Shown here one piece after another: positions 42,556 through 51,893 of a stretch of DNA of 64,000 nucleotides; position 1 is the first letter of the stretch; every line of letters begins with the position of its first letter. The translations under genes were made by a program, and so were the position numbers. Source of the stretch: PALSA-1003 sp963791945 (GTDB taxonomy: Bacteria > Pseudomonadota > Gammaproteobacteria > Burkholderiales > Casimicrobiaceae); NCBI GenBank assembly GCA_963791945.1, contig CAWBUD010000004.1, positions 1 to 64,000 of the forward strand, in the 5' to 3' direction. The notes under the pieces are model-generated. The model was not told the DNA's origin, did no database searches, and saw only the letters and a program-made list of their open reading frames with translations.

Positions 42556-43214
42556 ATGCGGAACTATCGACGAATCGGCGGCCTCGTAGCGAGCGCACTG
42601 CTCGCACTCGGCACCGGCGTCGCGTCGGCTCAGCAGTCGGCCATGACGTTCTTCATCAGCGGCACCGGATCCGGCAACGGTGCGGACTACGGCGGGCTGG
42701 CGGGCGCCGACAAACATTGTCAGATGCTCGCCAGCGCCGCGGGGGCGGGCATCGCATGTGGCACGCCTATCTGAGCACCAGTCCGGTGGCGGGCTCGCAG
42801 GTGATCAACGCCCGCGACCGGATCGGGAAAGGTCCATGGCAGAACGCCAAGGGCGTCGTCGTTGCGCGCGACGTCGCGGAGCTGCACGGCAACAACAACC
42901 TCGACAAACAGACGGCGCTCACCGAGAAGGGCGAAATGGTGAACGGACGCGGCGACACGCCCAACAGGCACGACATCCTCACCGGGTCCAAGCCGGACGC
43001 CACCGCGTTTGCCGGCCCGGAAGACATGACCTGCGGCAACTGGACCAAGAGCGGCGAGGGTGCGGCCATGCTGGGACACCACGACCGCCAGGGCCTGACT
43101 GACGACCCGCCCGCCCACTCGTGGAATTCGTCGCATCCGTCGCGGGGCTGCAGCGACGATGCTCTCAAGACAACCGGTAGCGCGGGACTGCTTTATTGCT
43201 TCGCGGTCAACTGA
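42556..43214 (+). pseudogene. Secreted lectin-like protein gene with one frameshift
   Basis: ATG 42556 (GGGAGGAC upstream) encodes a signal peptide (MRNYRRIGGLVASALLALGT) and the start of the mature domain (MTFFISGTGSGNGADYGGLA, then HCQMLASAAGAG). This frame stops at 42773. The remainder of the domain continues in another frame: WHAYLSTSPVAGSQVINARD, GKGPWQNAKGVVVARDVAEL, GDTPNRHDILTGSKPD and HPSRGCSDDALKTTGSAGLL to 43214. The break is at about 42750-42758, just after a run of five G. Together the parts form one complete family member, so a single-base change or read error broke it. Confidence 0.75.
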
Positions 43215-43500
43215 CGAGTTTATCCGTCGCGAGGGGTGCACGGTCGCCCCGCGGCTTGCCCCGCTCGGGCGGGATCGGTCCGCCGCAGGGAATTATTGCC
43301 CTCGTGGATCGGTTTACACTCCAGGGGCCAGCCCACGGGGGAACAAGGATGCCGCCCACTCCATCGGCCGAAGCCATGTCTGCGCCGGGCGTCTCGGCGA
43401 GAACGGGAGGTGCTTCGCCCGCCGGTCTTGCGTGGCGGGATAGGCATTTGCCTTCCCGGGGCATGCGCGCAGCGTCCTCGCGGCGCGGGGGGCCGGCGGC

Positions 43501-44145
43501 ATGAGCGGTCGCGTCGTGCCTCTCGACCCGGCGGCGCACAAGGTGGCCGATGCGCTTTTGCCCTGGTTCGTCAACGGAACGCTCGACGGCGACGAGCGTG
43601 CATTCGTCGAGCGGCACGTCGCCGAATGCGCGCGTTGCAAGCACGAAGCCGAGTGGCTGCGAAGCCTTTACGCGGCCTGCGTCGCCGGCGAGGCATCGCC
43701 TGGCGCCTCGAGGGCGTTTCGCAAGCTCCGATTGCGGCTCGAAGCGCCGCAGGGGCGATCGCGCAGCCCTTCCGGTCCTTTGCGGCATCGCGAGCGGCGG
43801 TGGACCCATTGGGTGATCGGCGCTCAGCTGGCCGTGATCGCCGGCTTGAGCACGCTCTGGTTGCAGGACGCCGATCACGCATCGCGGTATCGGACCCTGG
43901 GCGCTTCGAATGTCGCCTCGCGCTCGGGCGCCGCGCTGGTGGTCGTCTTCGATCCGGCGACGTCCGAGGCCGAGCTGAGGCGCGTGCTCCGCGAGGCGCA
44001 GGCGCGCGTGGTCGACGGTCCGACGCAAAGCAACGCCTATGTCCTCGACGTTCCGCCCGCCCAGCGCGAGCACGCGATGCAAGTGCTACGGTCGGAGCGC
44101 GCGGTCTCGCTGGTCGAGCCGCTCGATTCGACGAGGGGTCAGTGA
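43501..44145 (+). CDS. Anti-sigma factor (zf-HC2) with extracytoplasmic I9-like domain
   Basis: A 214-residue single-span membrane protein. The cytosolic N-terminus carries the zinc-binding HVAECARC motif (HxxxCxxC) near residue 40, typical of anti-sigma factors of ECF sigma factors. A membrane segment (WVIGAQLAVIAGLSTLWL, about 102-119) follows. The outer part (ALVVVFDPATSEAELRRVL, then ARVVDGPTQSNAYVLDVP) resembles protease-prodomain/inhibitor I9-like folds. No sigma gene lies upstream (43215-43500 has none), so it is an orphan in this window. Its stop overlaps the start of the subtilisin gene (GTGA), so the protein pair is coupled. Confidence 0.75.
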   Translation: MSGRVVPLDPAAHKVADALLPWFVNGTLDGDERAFVERHVAECARCKHEAEWLRSLYAACVAGEASPGASRAFRKLRLRLEAPQGRSRSPSGPLRHRERRWTHWVIGAQLAVIAGLSTLWLQDADHASRYRTLGASNVASRSGAALVVVFDPATSEAELRRVLREAQARVVDGPTQSNAYVLDVPPAQREHAMQVLRSERAVSLVEPLDSTRGQ

Positions 44146-45410
44146 CCGTCTCACGGCTTTCGCTGCCGATGCTCGCCTTGTGCGCCTGGCTCGGAGCATG
44201 CGCGACGGCCGAGCGTCCGAACGCGGTCCTCGACGATAGCGCATCGGCACGGCAGCTGCTGGTGATGCTGCATCTGGCCTCGCCGCATTTCCGGCCCGAC
44301 GTGAACTACAACGGCAGCTACGACGCCAGAGTGGGAGGCGACGCGCGGCGACGCGTCGCCGAGGCGCTCGCCGGCAAATACGGGCTCAGAGTGATCGACG
44401 ACTGGCCCATGCCGGTGCTCGGCGTCGACTGCTTCGTGATGGAGGCGTCCGGCGACGCGCGGCTGTCCCGCGTCGAGGAAGCGCTCGCGCAGGACCCGCG
44501 CGTGGAGTCGGTGCAGCCGATGCAGCTCTTCCACGTCCTCGCGCACGACGACCCTCTGTATGCGCTCCAGCCCGCGGGCAAGGCGTGGCATCTCGCCGAG
44601 CTGCACCGGCTGACGACGGGGAAGCACGTGCGCGTTGCGGAAATCGACACCGGCGTCGAGCTCGATCATCCGGATCTCGTCGGCCGCGTCGTCTCACAGC
44701 AGAATTTCGTGGACGAGCGGACCGACGTTGCGGAGGCGCATGGGACCGAGGTCGCCGGGATCATCGCCGCACGCGCCGACGACGCGATCGGAATCGCCGG
44801 CGTCGCACCCGAAGCCGAGCTCACCGCGCTGCGGGCTTGCTGGGAGCGATCCGAGCGCGAGCCGGCGCTGTGCAGCAGCTTCACTCTGGCGAAGGCGCTG
44901 CAGTTCGCGCTCGACCGCAAGGCTCAGGTCATCAACCTGAGCCTCGGCGGCCCCCGCGACCGGCTGCTCGAGCGGCTGCTCGATGCGGCGACGCTCCGAG
45001 GGATCATCGTCGTCGGCGCCGTCGATCCGCAGACCGCCGACGGCGGCTTCCCGGCATCGCACCCCGGAGTGCTTGCCGTTGCCGGCGATGACGGGCACGA
45101 TGCGCCTGCGGGCGCCTTGATCGCGCCCGGGCGCGATATCCCGACCACGACCACCGCGCACAAGTGGGGCTTCGTCACCGGTTCGTCGTTCGCTGCGGCA
45201 CATGTGACCGGCCTCGTGGCGTTGTTGCATGAGCTCGATCCACGCCTGCGGTCGGTGGAGATTCGAGATCTCCTGGCACCGAGAACGACGACCGCCGCAA
45301 GCGGCGCTCGACCCATCGTCGACGCCTGCGCAGCCGTTGCCCGAACCGCGGGGACCTGCGCCTGCGCGTGCGCGGTGGCTCACGAGTCCGGCGCAGCGTC
45401 GCCCCGCTAG
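44142..45410 (+). CDS. Subtilisin-family (S8) lipoprotein protease
   Basis: A 422-residue predicted lipoprotein (lipobox LGAC, Cys20). An I9-like prodomain spans about residues 38-130. The catalytic Asp is D169 (VAEIDTGVELDHPDL), His is H200 (AEAHGTEVAGI) and Ser is S349 (GFVTGSSFAAAHVTG). The oxyanion Asn expected in an AAGN-type segment is replaced: IIVVGAVDPQ has D295. Activity may thus be low or altered. GTG 44142 overlaps the anti-sigma stop, the natural coupling start; the open frame further upstream is only a shadow. A likely role is periplasmic cleavage or sensing linked to the anti-sigma factor. Confidence 0.82.
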   Translation: MTVSRLSLPMLALCAWLGACATAERPNAVLDDSASARQLLVMLHLASPHFRPDVNYNGSYDARVGGDARRRVAEALAGKYGLRVIDDWPMPVLGVDCFVMEASGDARLSRVEEALAQDPRVESVQPMQLFHVLAHDDPLYALQPAGKAWHLAELHRLTTGKHVRVAEIDTGVELDHPDLVGRVVSQQNFVDERTDVAEAHGTEVAGIIAARADDAIGIAGVAPEAELTALRACWERSEREPALCSSFTLAKALQFALDRKAQVINLSLGGPRDRLLERLLDAATLRGIIVVGAVDPQTADGGFPASHPGVLAVAGDDGHDAPAGALIAPGRDIPTTTTAHKWGFVTGSSFAAAHVTGLVALLHELDPRLRSVEIRDLLAPRTTTAASGARPIVDACAAVARTAGTCACACAVAHESGAASPR

Positions 45411-46104
45411 GGGCGCGCTTCTCCGCTACGCCGCGCTCGGCTTCGTGCTGCTCGCAGCCGACGCCTTTGCCCAGGTCTCGGGTACCGTCAGCGTCCTTTC
45501 CGACTACCGGTACCGGGGCATTTCGCTCTCCCGCGGCAATCCGGCGCTCCAGGTGAGCGTCGCTTACGACGATCCTTCGGGGATGTACGCCGGCCTTTTC
45601 GCTTCCAACGTCGAATTCGCGATCTCGCCGCATCGGGAGCTGCAGGCCGAACCGTACGTCGGCTACGCGCGGCGATTCGGCTCGGGCATTAGTGCCGAAA
45701 TAGGCGCGGCCTACGCGGCGTTCACCGGCCCCGGCGGATACGATTACGCAGACCTCTATGTCGGGATCGCCGGCGATCAGGTGAGCGCCCGACTCTACTA
45801 TGCTCCGCGCTATTTCGGACGAGACTCGGGCGCCTTGTATGCGGAGATCAACGGCGCGCAACCTCTGTCCGACCGGCTGCGGCTCGTCGCCCACGTCGGA
45901 ATCCTGTTCAACCGCGGCCAGTATTTTCCCTACGGTCCGACCGATCGACGGGTAATCGACGGCCGGCTCGGCGTCGCGATCGATCTCGAGCCCTTCAGCA
46001 TCCAGGCGAGCTGGGTGGGGATCAATTCCGCCGACACCGGTTATCCGATCCCCCGGGGCGAGCGCCGAAACACCGCGGTCGTGACGCTCTCGCGCTCGTT
46101 CTAG
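45337..46104 (+). CDS. Outer-membrane beta-barrel protein (TIGR02001/Gcw-like)
   Basis: About 255 residues; the start is uncertain (TTG 45337 used). A signal peptide (LLRYAALGFVLLAADAFAQ) precedes SGTVSVLSDYRYRGISLSRG, the hallmark opening of the TIGR02001 outer-membrane family. Amphipathic strands follow to a C-terminal aromatic residue (VVTLSRSF), the usual barrel-assembly signal. The frame overlaps the end of the protease gene by more than 70 bases, so it probably belongs to the anti-sigma/protease transcript. The function is unknown. Confidence 0.78.
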   Translation: MPEPRGPAPARARWLTSPAQRRPARGALLRYAALGFVLLAADAFAQVSGTVSVLSDYRYRGISLSRGNPALQVSVAYDDPSGMYAGLFASNVEFAISPHRELQAEPYVGYARRFGSGISAEIGAAYAAFTGPGGYDYADLYVGIAGDQVSARLYYAPRYFGRDSGALYAEINGAQPLSDRLRLVAHVGILFNRGQYFPYGPTDRRVIDGRLGVAIDLEPFSIQASWVGINSADTGYPIPRGERRNTAVVTLSRSF

Positions 46105-46163
46105 CGCGCGCGAGGAAGCCGCCACGCGCCCGCGACAAAGGGCCGCGAGCGAGGCACGCAGCT

Positions 46164-46622
46164 TCATGGCGCGGTGGGCAACGGCAGTGACGCCTGACCG
46201 AAGACGTAACGCCAGCCCGCGGGCGTGCGCACGTAGGTGTCGCTGAACCAGAGCTTGTACTCGAAGAGTTTCCCGCCGCCGGTTCCCTTGGTCCACAGGA
46301 GGGCGGTGATCACCGCGGTGTCGCCCCATACGCGCACGGTCTGCTGGCTATCCTCCTGACGCTCGTAGACCGTGCTCCCGCGCGCCTCCTCGAGGAGGTC
46401 CGCCTTCGTGAACGTCTTTCCGCGCCCGGTGACGAGCACGAAATCGTCCGCCAGGATGCGCTCCATCGCGGCCAGGTCGTGGTTCTTCACCGCGAGCTGG
46501 TACTGCGTGTCGAGATCGGCGACGAGGCTGCGCACGTCTTCCGCAGCGCCCGTCGTTCCGGGGATGATCGTGCACAGCCCGAACGTGAAGGTGTGCATTG
46601 CGAGCGACGTCATCTTCGTCAT
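46164..46622 (-). CDS. SnoaL/DUF4440-like protein with signal peptide
   Basis: A 152-residue protein of the NTF2-like fold. After a signal-like N-terminus (MHTFTFGLCTIIPGTTGA), LDTQYQLAVKNHDLAAMERI is the first helix of DUF4440/SnoaL-like domains. It is followed by LADDFVLVTGRGKTFTKADL and strands WGDTAVITALLWTKG and GWRYVFGQASL. Such domains serve as small enzymes or ligand-binding proteins; no catalytic residues are clear. It is transcribed convergently with the outer-membrane gene and is a single gene. Confidence 0.78.
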   Translation of the reverse strand: MTKMTSLAMHTFTFGLCTIIPGTTGAAEDVRSLVADLDTQYQLAVKNHDLAAMERILADDFVLVTGRGKTFTKADLLEEARGSTVYERQEDSQQTVRVWGDTAVITALLWTKGTGGGKLFEYKLWFSDTYVRTPAGWRYVFGQASLPLPTAP

Positions 46623-46767
46623 GCGCGTCCTCCTGTCAGGGGCGATCGATCCGCGTGTCGGTCGCCGCGGTCCGCCAACGAACTCTACCCCAAGCGGCAG
46701 CGACGACGGGAATGGTGTTCCCGCTCATGCTGTTTGCGCTACCGTCTCCGGGGAAGGAGGGCAATCG

Positions 46768-46920
46768 ATGCAGACGTTCTTCGCAAGGCTGAGGTCGATC
46801 CTCGCCGCGCTTCTGGCCTGCCTGATGTGCGTATTGCCGAGTTGCGCGTCGATGGGTGGAGGCGGCATGAAGGGCATGTTCTCCGAACCGGCGGGAATGA
46901 CGCTCGAGAGCGACGGCTGA
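46768..46920 (+). CDS. Small lipoprotein
   Basis: A 50-residue protein from ATG 46768 with AAGGAGG 7 bases upstream, a very good ribosome site. MQTFFARLRSILAALLACLM is followed by CVLPSC, a lipobox (LPSC), and a short Gly/Met-rich mature part (MGGGGMKGMF and an acidic end). The mature peptide is only about 25 residues. It is shorter than usual gene-finder limits. The function is unknown. It is convergent with dnaE. Confidence 0.6.
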   Translation: MQTFFARLRSILAALLACLMCVLPSCASMGGGGMKGMFSEPAGMTLESDG

Positions 46921-47021
46921 CAGCAGCCGCGCTATGGCGGGCGAAAGATCGCCGTCCCGCCAGCAGCGGAACCCAAGCCCGGATCAGCGCAGGAGGCGCT
47001 GGCTCATGCGGTGACGGGCCG

Positions 47022-50000
47022 CTAATACATCACGCGGACATTCTCCGGCGCCAACCACTCCCGAAGCCGCACGAGCAGAGCCTCGTCGAGACTCACTCGC
47101 CAGGTGTCCGGCAGTTCGATCTCGCCGCCGGCGGCGCGGTTCCTGTAGTCGATGACAATGGGACACGATCCGCTCTTGTACGGCTCGAGCAGCTCGAACA
47201 GACGCTCGCCCGAAGCGGAGCCGTTGCAGCAGAGCTTCAGCCCGCGGGCGAACTTGCGACGCGCTGCGGGGAGATCGTATAGCGCGTCGGCTATGATGCG
47301 CAGTCCCTGCATCTGTCCGTCCTCGTTCATGCGTTGCTGGACGCGAACCTCGGCCACGAGGAGCACGTCCTCGCGCAGCAGATGCCGGTACGCGTCGAAC
47401 GTTTCGTTGTAAATGACGACCTCGGCGGTATCTCTGCCGTCATCGAGCGTGACGAATCCCATCTTGCCCCGACGCGACGTCTGGGTGCGGAAGGTCGTGA
47501 CGACGCCCGCGATGCGTACCGGCGCAGTCGTCGGCTTGATGGCTCCCAGGTCCACCTGGATGAGCGAAGCGAGCTCGAAGGCGTGTTCGTTGTAGGGATG
47601 TCCCGAGAGATAGAAACCCAGGCTCGCCTTTTCGTTGGTGAGACGCTCGTTGTCGGTCCAGGAACGCGCATCGAGCAGCTTCGGCTTCGCTCCCGCCTGC
47701 TCGTCGGTCTCTCCGCCGAAGAGCGAAACTTGCGCCGCCGAGCGTTCCGCCTTCTCGGCGAGATCGAGCGCCACGCCGACCGACGCGAACAGGCTCGCGC
47801 GCCGCGCGTCGATCGAGTCGAACGCGCCGGCGCGCACCAGCGCCTCGATAGCGCGGCGATTGACGGCACGCTTGTCGACGCGCCGGCAGAACTCGAACAG
47901 ATCGGAGAAGGGTCCCGCCTGGCGCGCATCGACGATCGCCTCGATTGCCGATTGGCCGGTGCCTTTGATCCCGCCCAATCCGTAGCGAATCTGTTTTTCG
48001 TCCACCGGCTCGAAGCGGTAGCGGCCCGCGTTCACGTCCGGGGGCAGCACGGCTAGGCCGAGCGTTTCGGCTTCGCCGTGGAAGTGCCGGACCTTGTCGG
48101 TGTCGTCCATCACGGCGGAGAGGTTCGCGGCGATGAACGCGGCCGGGTGATGCGCCTTGAAGTACGCGGTCTGATAGGCGATGAGTGCGTAGGCCGCGGC
48201 GTGCGACTTGTTGAAGCCGTAGCCGGCGAACTTCTCCATGAGATCGAAGAGCTGCGTTGCCCGCGCTTTGGTGAGGCCGTTCTTCTCCGCCCCATCGATG
48301 AAGACGAAGCGATGCTTGGCCATCTCTTCGGGCAGCTTCTTGCCCATCGCGCGCCGCAGGAGGTCGGCACTGCCCAGCGTATATCCGCCGATAACCTGCG
48401 CGATCTGCATCACCTGTTCCTGATACACCATCACCCCGTAGGTGGGTGCGAGGATCGGCTCCAGCCGCGCGTCGTAGTAGTCGACGCGCTCGCTTCCCTG
48501 CTTGCGGCGGATGTAATCGGGGATGAGCTCCATCGGGCCGGGACGGAAGAGCGCGACCAGCGCGACGATGTCGTCGAAGCGCTTCGGCGGCGCCTGCAGC
48601 AGGAGCTCCCGCATGCCGCGCGATTCGAACTGGAACACGCCGACCGTTCTGCCGCGCCTGAACACCTCGTATGCGCCCGCGTCGTCGAGCGGGATGTTGT
48701 CGACCGTCACCGTCGAACCCGGATCCAGCATGTGCACATAGCGCACGGACCAGTCGAGGACGGTCAATGTGGTCAATCCGAGGAAGTCGAACTTGACCAG
48801 GCCCACCTGCTCGACGTCGTCCTTGTCGAACTGCGAGACGGGCGCGTCGGTCCCGGCTTGGGTGTACAGCGGACAGAAGTCGGTGAGCTTGCCCGGCGCG
48901 ATCAGCACGCCGCCGGCGTGCATGCCGACGTTGCGAGGCAGGCCTTCGAGCTGCTCGGCGAGAGACAGCAGCTCGCGGACCTCCTCTTCGGACGATTCGC
49001 GCTCGTTCAGTTGCGGCTCGACCTCGCGGGCATACACCACATTGGCCGGCGCTTCACCGGGCACGCGGCGCTTGAGCGTCACGGTGCGCCCGGGCTGGAA
49101 CGGGATCAGCTTGGCGATGCCGTCGCAAAAACTGTACGGCAGATCGAGCACGCGGCCCACGTCCCGCACCACCGCGCGCGCCTGCAAGGTTCCGAAGGTG
49201 GCGATCTGGGACACCGATTCGGCGCCGTACTTCCGCTTGACGTACTCGATCACCTTGTCGCGGCCATCCTGGCAGAAGTCGATGTCGAAGTCGGGCATCG
49301 ACACGCGCTCGGGATTGAGGAATCGCTCGAACAGGAGCGTGTAGCGCAGCGGATCGAGGTCGGTGATGCCCAGCGAATAGGCCACCAGCGAGCCCGCGCC
49401 CGAGCCGCGCCCCGGCCCGACGGGCACGCCGTTCCCCTTGGCCCAGTTGATGAAGTCGGCGACGATCAGGAAGTAGCCGGCGTAGCCCATCTGGATGATG
49501 GTCTTCGCCTCGAACTCCAGGCGCGCGAGGTAATCCGCGCGCCTCGCATCGCGCTGCGCGACGTCCGGGTAGAGAACCGCAAGCCGCTTCTCGAGACCCG
49601 CGACCGCCTCGTTCCTCAAGTGCTGCTCGATCGTCACCCCGGGCGGCAACGGAAAATCGGGCAGGTAGTTCTTCCCGAGGGGGATCGCCAGGTTGCAGCG
49701 TTGCGCGATCGCCACGGCGTTGGCCAGCGCGCCAGGGAGATCGGCAAAGCGCTTCACCATCGCTTCCTGGGTGGTGAAGTACTGCTCAGGCGTGAAGCGC
49801 TTCGGCCGCCGAGGATCGGCGAGCGTGTGCCCTTCCGCAATGCACACGCGCGCCTCGTGCGCGCGGAACTCGTCGCGGGCGAGGAACTGCACCGGATGCG
49901 TCGCCACTACGGGAAGATCGAGCTCGGAGGCGAGGCGTACGGTCGCTGCGGTGAGCGCTTCGTCGTCGGCGTGGCCCGCGCGCTGCACTTCCAGGTAGTA

Positions 50001-50603
50001 CCGGTCGGGGAAAAGCTTGTCCCACGCCGCCGCCTGCGCCGCAGCGCCCGCATCGTTGCCCTGAAGGAGCGCGTTGCCGACGTCGCCGTCACGGAAGCCG
50101 GAGAGCGCGATCAAGCCCGCCGTTCCCTCCGCAAGCCATTCGCGCCGGATCTCGGCTCGCCCGCGGTGCTGATTGGTGCGATAGGCGCGGGTAAGCCACT
50201 GGGCGAGCCGGAGGTACCCGTCGCGCGACTGGCAGAGGAGCACCAGGCGGTATGGCGCGTCGCGCTCGGCGTCGTGCGTGATCCACGTGTCGCAGCCGAC
50301 GATCGGCTTCACCCCCGCCTTGCGCGCCGCGGTGTAGAACTTCACCAGGCCGAATACGTTCGCGAGATCCGTGAGCGCCAGCGCCGGCATCTTGTCGGCG
50401 ACCGCCGCCGCGATCGCATCATCGACACGCACGGTGCCGTCGACGATCGAGTATTCGCTGTGGAGGCGCAGGTGAACGAACCGGGCGCGCGATCCCGCGG
50501 CGTCGCTCGATGGGGAAGGCGTCGAAGGCGCGATTGCAAGCGCCGCCGCATCCACCCGTTCCACCGCGGCGGCGGAGGCGGACGGGGAATCGAGCGCGCT
50601 CAT
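47022..50603 (-). CDS. dnaE: DNA polymerase III alpha subunit
   Basis: A 1193-residue replicative polymerase of the DnaE1 type. The N-terminal PHP domain starts RFVHLRLHSEYSIVDGTVRV near residue 45, after a poorly conserved 40-residue extension. The palm contains GPGRGSGAGSLVAYSL and the catalytic PDFDIDFCQDGRDKVIEYV. Thumb/fingers (GVMVYQEQVMQI, GYGFNKSHAAAYAL) and a C-terminal OB fold (RIAGVVTTFRTQTSRRGKMG) follow. ATG 50603 is used; an upstream TTG adds three residues. It acts in the polymerase III holoenzyme at the fork. It is a single gene, divergent from the small lipoprotein at 50676. Confidence 0.96.
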   Translation of the reverse strand: MSALDSPSASAAAVERVDAAALAIAPSTPSPSSDAAGSRARFVHLRLHSEYSIVDGTVRVDDAIAAAVADKMPALALTDLANVFGLVKFYTAARKAGVKPIVGCDTWITHDAERDAPYRLVLLCQSRDGYLRLAQWLTRAYRTNQHRGRAEIRREWLAEGTAGLIALSGFRDGDVGNALLQGNDAGAAAQAAAWDKLFPDRYYLEVQRAGHADDEALTAATVRLASELDLPVVATHPVQFLARDEFRAHEARVCIAEGHTLADPRRPKRFTPEQYFTTQEAMVKRFADLPGALANAVAIAQRCNLAIPLGKNYLPDFPLPPGVTIEQHLRNEAVAGLEKRLAVLYPDVAQRDARRADYLARLEFEAKTIIQMGYAGYFLIVADFINWAKGNGVPVGPGRGSGAGSLVAYSLGITDLDPLRYTLLFERFLNPERVSMPDFDIDFCQDGRDKVIEYVKRKYGAESVSQIATFGTLQARAVVRDVGRVLDLPYSFCDGIAKLIPFQPGRTVTLKRRVPGEAPANVVYAREVEPQLNERESSEEEVRELLSLAEQLEGLPRNVGMHAGGVLIAPGKLTDFCPLYTQAGTDAPVSQFDKDDVEQVGLVKFDFLGLTTLTVLDWSVRYVHMLDPGSTVTVDNIPLDDAGAYEVFRRGRTVGVFQFESRGMRELLLQAPPKRFDDIVALVALFRPGPMELIPDYIRRKQGSERVDYYDARLEPILAPTYGVMVYQEQVMQIAQVIGGYTLGSADLLRRAMGKKLPEEMAKHRFVFIDGAEKNGLTKARATQLFDLMEKFAGYGFNKSHAAAYALIAYQTAYFKAHHPAAFIAANLSAVMDDTDKVRHFHGEAETLGLAVLPPDVNAGRYRFEPVDEKQIRYGLGGIKGTGQSAIEAIVDARQAGPFSDLFEFCRRVDKRAVNRRAIEALVRAGAFDSIDARRASLFASVGVALDLAEKAERSAAQVSLFGGETDEQAGAKPKLLDARSWTDNERLTNEKASLGFYLSGHPYNEHAFELASLIQVDLGAIKPTTAPVRIAGVVTTFRTQTSRRGKMGFVTLDDGRDTAEVVIYNETFDAYRHLLREDVLLVAEVRVQQRMNEDGQMQGLRIIADALYDLPAARRKFARGLKLCCNGSASGERLFELLEPYKSGSCPIVIDYRNRAAGGEIELPDTWRVSLDEALLVRLREWLAPENVRVMY

Positions 50604-50675
50604 GGAGTACAATTTTACTCGCTTTGCAACGCGCTTCCGCCTCGCCGACCTTTATCCGCCGGTGAAACGCCTCGC

Positions 50676-50990
50676 ATGAACAGCGCCTCCCTGCGCCGGT
50701 GCGTGGGCATGCCGTTGATCCTGCTCGCCTGCGGGTGCGCGACGGAGAGTCCCGTCGGCCCGGTCCCGTCGACGCCCTATGGGACGCCCACTCCGACGCA
50801 ACCGAAGGGCAATCCCAATCCACCGGCGAACGTCAATCTGCAGGGCTTTCCGCTCGAATATCGTCAAGGCTATGCCGACGGCTGCGCCAGCGTTTCGGGC
50901 ACGGAACGCAAGGACGCCGCGCGCTTCAAGGGCGATGGTCAATATCGAGCAGGCTGGGTCGACGGCAACGCGCTCTGCAAGAAGCGGTGA
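50676..50990 (+). CDS. Small lipoprotein
   Basis: A 104-residue protein. The signal peptide MNSASLRRCVGMPLILLACG has two candidate lipobox cysteines (LLAC or LACGC). A Pro/Thr-rich linker (VPSTPYGTPTPTQPKGNPN) leads to a compact domain, EYRQGYADGCASVSGTERKD, FKGDGQYRAGWVDGNALC, with one probable disulfide. The domain occurs in other proteobacterial lipoproteins but has no function I can name. It is followed at 8 bases by the hydrolase gene, so both are probably cotranscribed. Confidence 0.65.
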   Translation: MNSASLRRCVGMPLILLACGCATESPVGPVPSTPYGTPTPTQPKGNPNPPANVNLQGFPLEYRQGYADGCASVSGTERKDAARFKGDGQYRAGWVDGNALCKKR

Positions 50991-50998
50991 CGCGGCGG

Positions 50999-51892
50999 AT
51001 GAAGCCGTCCGAATCGCTGACGGTTTCCATTCGCGGTCTCGACTATCACGTGCGCACCTGGGGTGACGCGGCGGCGCCGAAGCTGTTCATGCTGCACGGG
51101 TGGATGGATGTCGGCGCTTCGTTTCAGTTCCTCGTCGACGCATTTCAGGGCGAATGGCACGTCGTGGCACCCGATTGGCGCGGCTTCGGTCGCTCTGCGT
51201 GGTCGGCCGAAGGCTATTGGTTCGCCGACTACCTCGCCGATCTCGATGCGCTGCTCGACCATTTCACGGCCGACGCGCCGGCGCGCCTGGTCGGGCACAG
51301 TCTCGGCGGCAACGTCGTGATGCTCTATGCCGGCGTTCGTCCGCATCGCGTCGCGCGCGTCGTCTCGCTCGAAGGCTTCGGCATTCCCGCGGAGACGCCG
51401 GACGCGGCGCCCGGCAAGTACGAGCGATGGCTCGATGCGCTCAAGAAGCCTCCCGCGTTCCGGCCCTACGCCGATCTCGGAGCGGTCGCCGATCAGCTGC
51501 AGAGAAACAATCCGCGGCTTGCGCGCGATCGGGCGGAATTCCTCGCCATGCACTGGGCGCGCACGCGACCCGACGGCACGGCGGGACTTGCGTCCGATCC
51601 GCGCCACAAGCTGCCGTTTCCGATCGTCTATCGCATGGAGGAAGTGCTCGCGATCTGGAAGCGGATCACCGCGCCGGTGCTGTGGGTTGCGGCGACCGAG
51701 TCGTTCATACCCCGATGGCTCGGCGGCCATCCGGAAGGCGAGGCGGCGACCGACAGTCTCGCGGGCGTGCGCGCCCGCCTGGCACACGTGCCGCGCGGGC
51801 GATTGGCCACGATCGACGAGGCGGGCCACATGCTGCACCTCGATCGACCCGACGCGGTCGCCGCGGCCATCGAGCCTTTCCTTGCCGGCTGA
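50999..51892 (+). CDS. Alpha/beta hydrolase
   Basis: A 297-residue cytosolic hydrolase of the MhpC type. LFMLHGWMDVGASFQFLVD holds the HG oxyanion loop, RLVGHSLGGNVVMLYAG the nucleophile elbow (GHSLG), and ATIDEAGHMLHLDRPDAV the catalytic His. The acid residue lies near WVAATESFIPR. The substrate is unknown; esterase, lactonase or thioesterase-like activities are typical. ATG 50999 lies 8 bases after the lipoprotein stop. The EamA gene follows after one base, so the three form a tight set. Confidence 0.9.
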   Translation: MKPSESLTVSIRGLDYHVRTWGDAAAPKLFMLHGWMDVGASFQFLVDAFQGEWHVVAPDWRGFGRSAWSAEGYWFADYLADLDALLDHFTADAPARLVGHSLGGNVVMLYAGVRPHRVARVVSLEGFGIPAETPDAAPGKYERWLDALKKPPAFRPYADLGAVADQLQRNNPRLARDRAEFLAMHWARTRPDGTAGLASDPRHKLPFPIVYRMEEVLAIWKRITAPVLWVAATESFIPRWLGGHPEGEAATDSLAGVRARLAHVPRGRLATIDEAGHMLHLDRPDAVAAAIEPFLAG

Positions 51893-51893
51893 A

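Noticed and set aside
43349..43504. A 51-residue frame whose stop overlaps the anti-sigma start (ATGA)
   Set aside because: It has a ribosome-like GAACAAGG, but the residues are low-complexity Ala/Arg/Ser and match no sigma factor or other family; kept only as a doubtful candidate.
48078..50675. A long + strand frame (nearly 970 codons) antisense to dnaE
   Set aside because: High GC leaves the antisense frame open; residues are Arg/Val/Glu-rich without domains. Only its last 104 codons (50676-50990) form a real lipoprotein.
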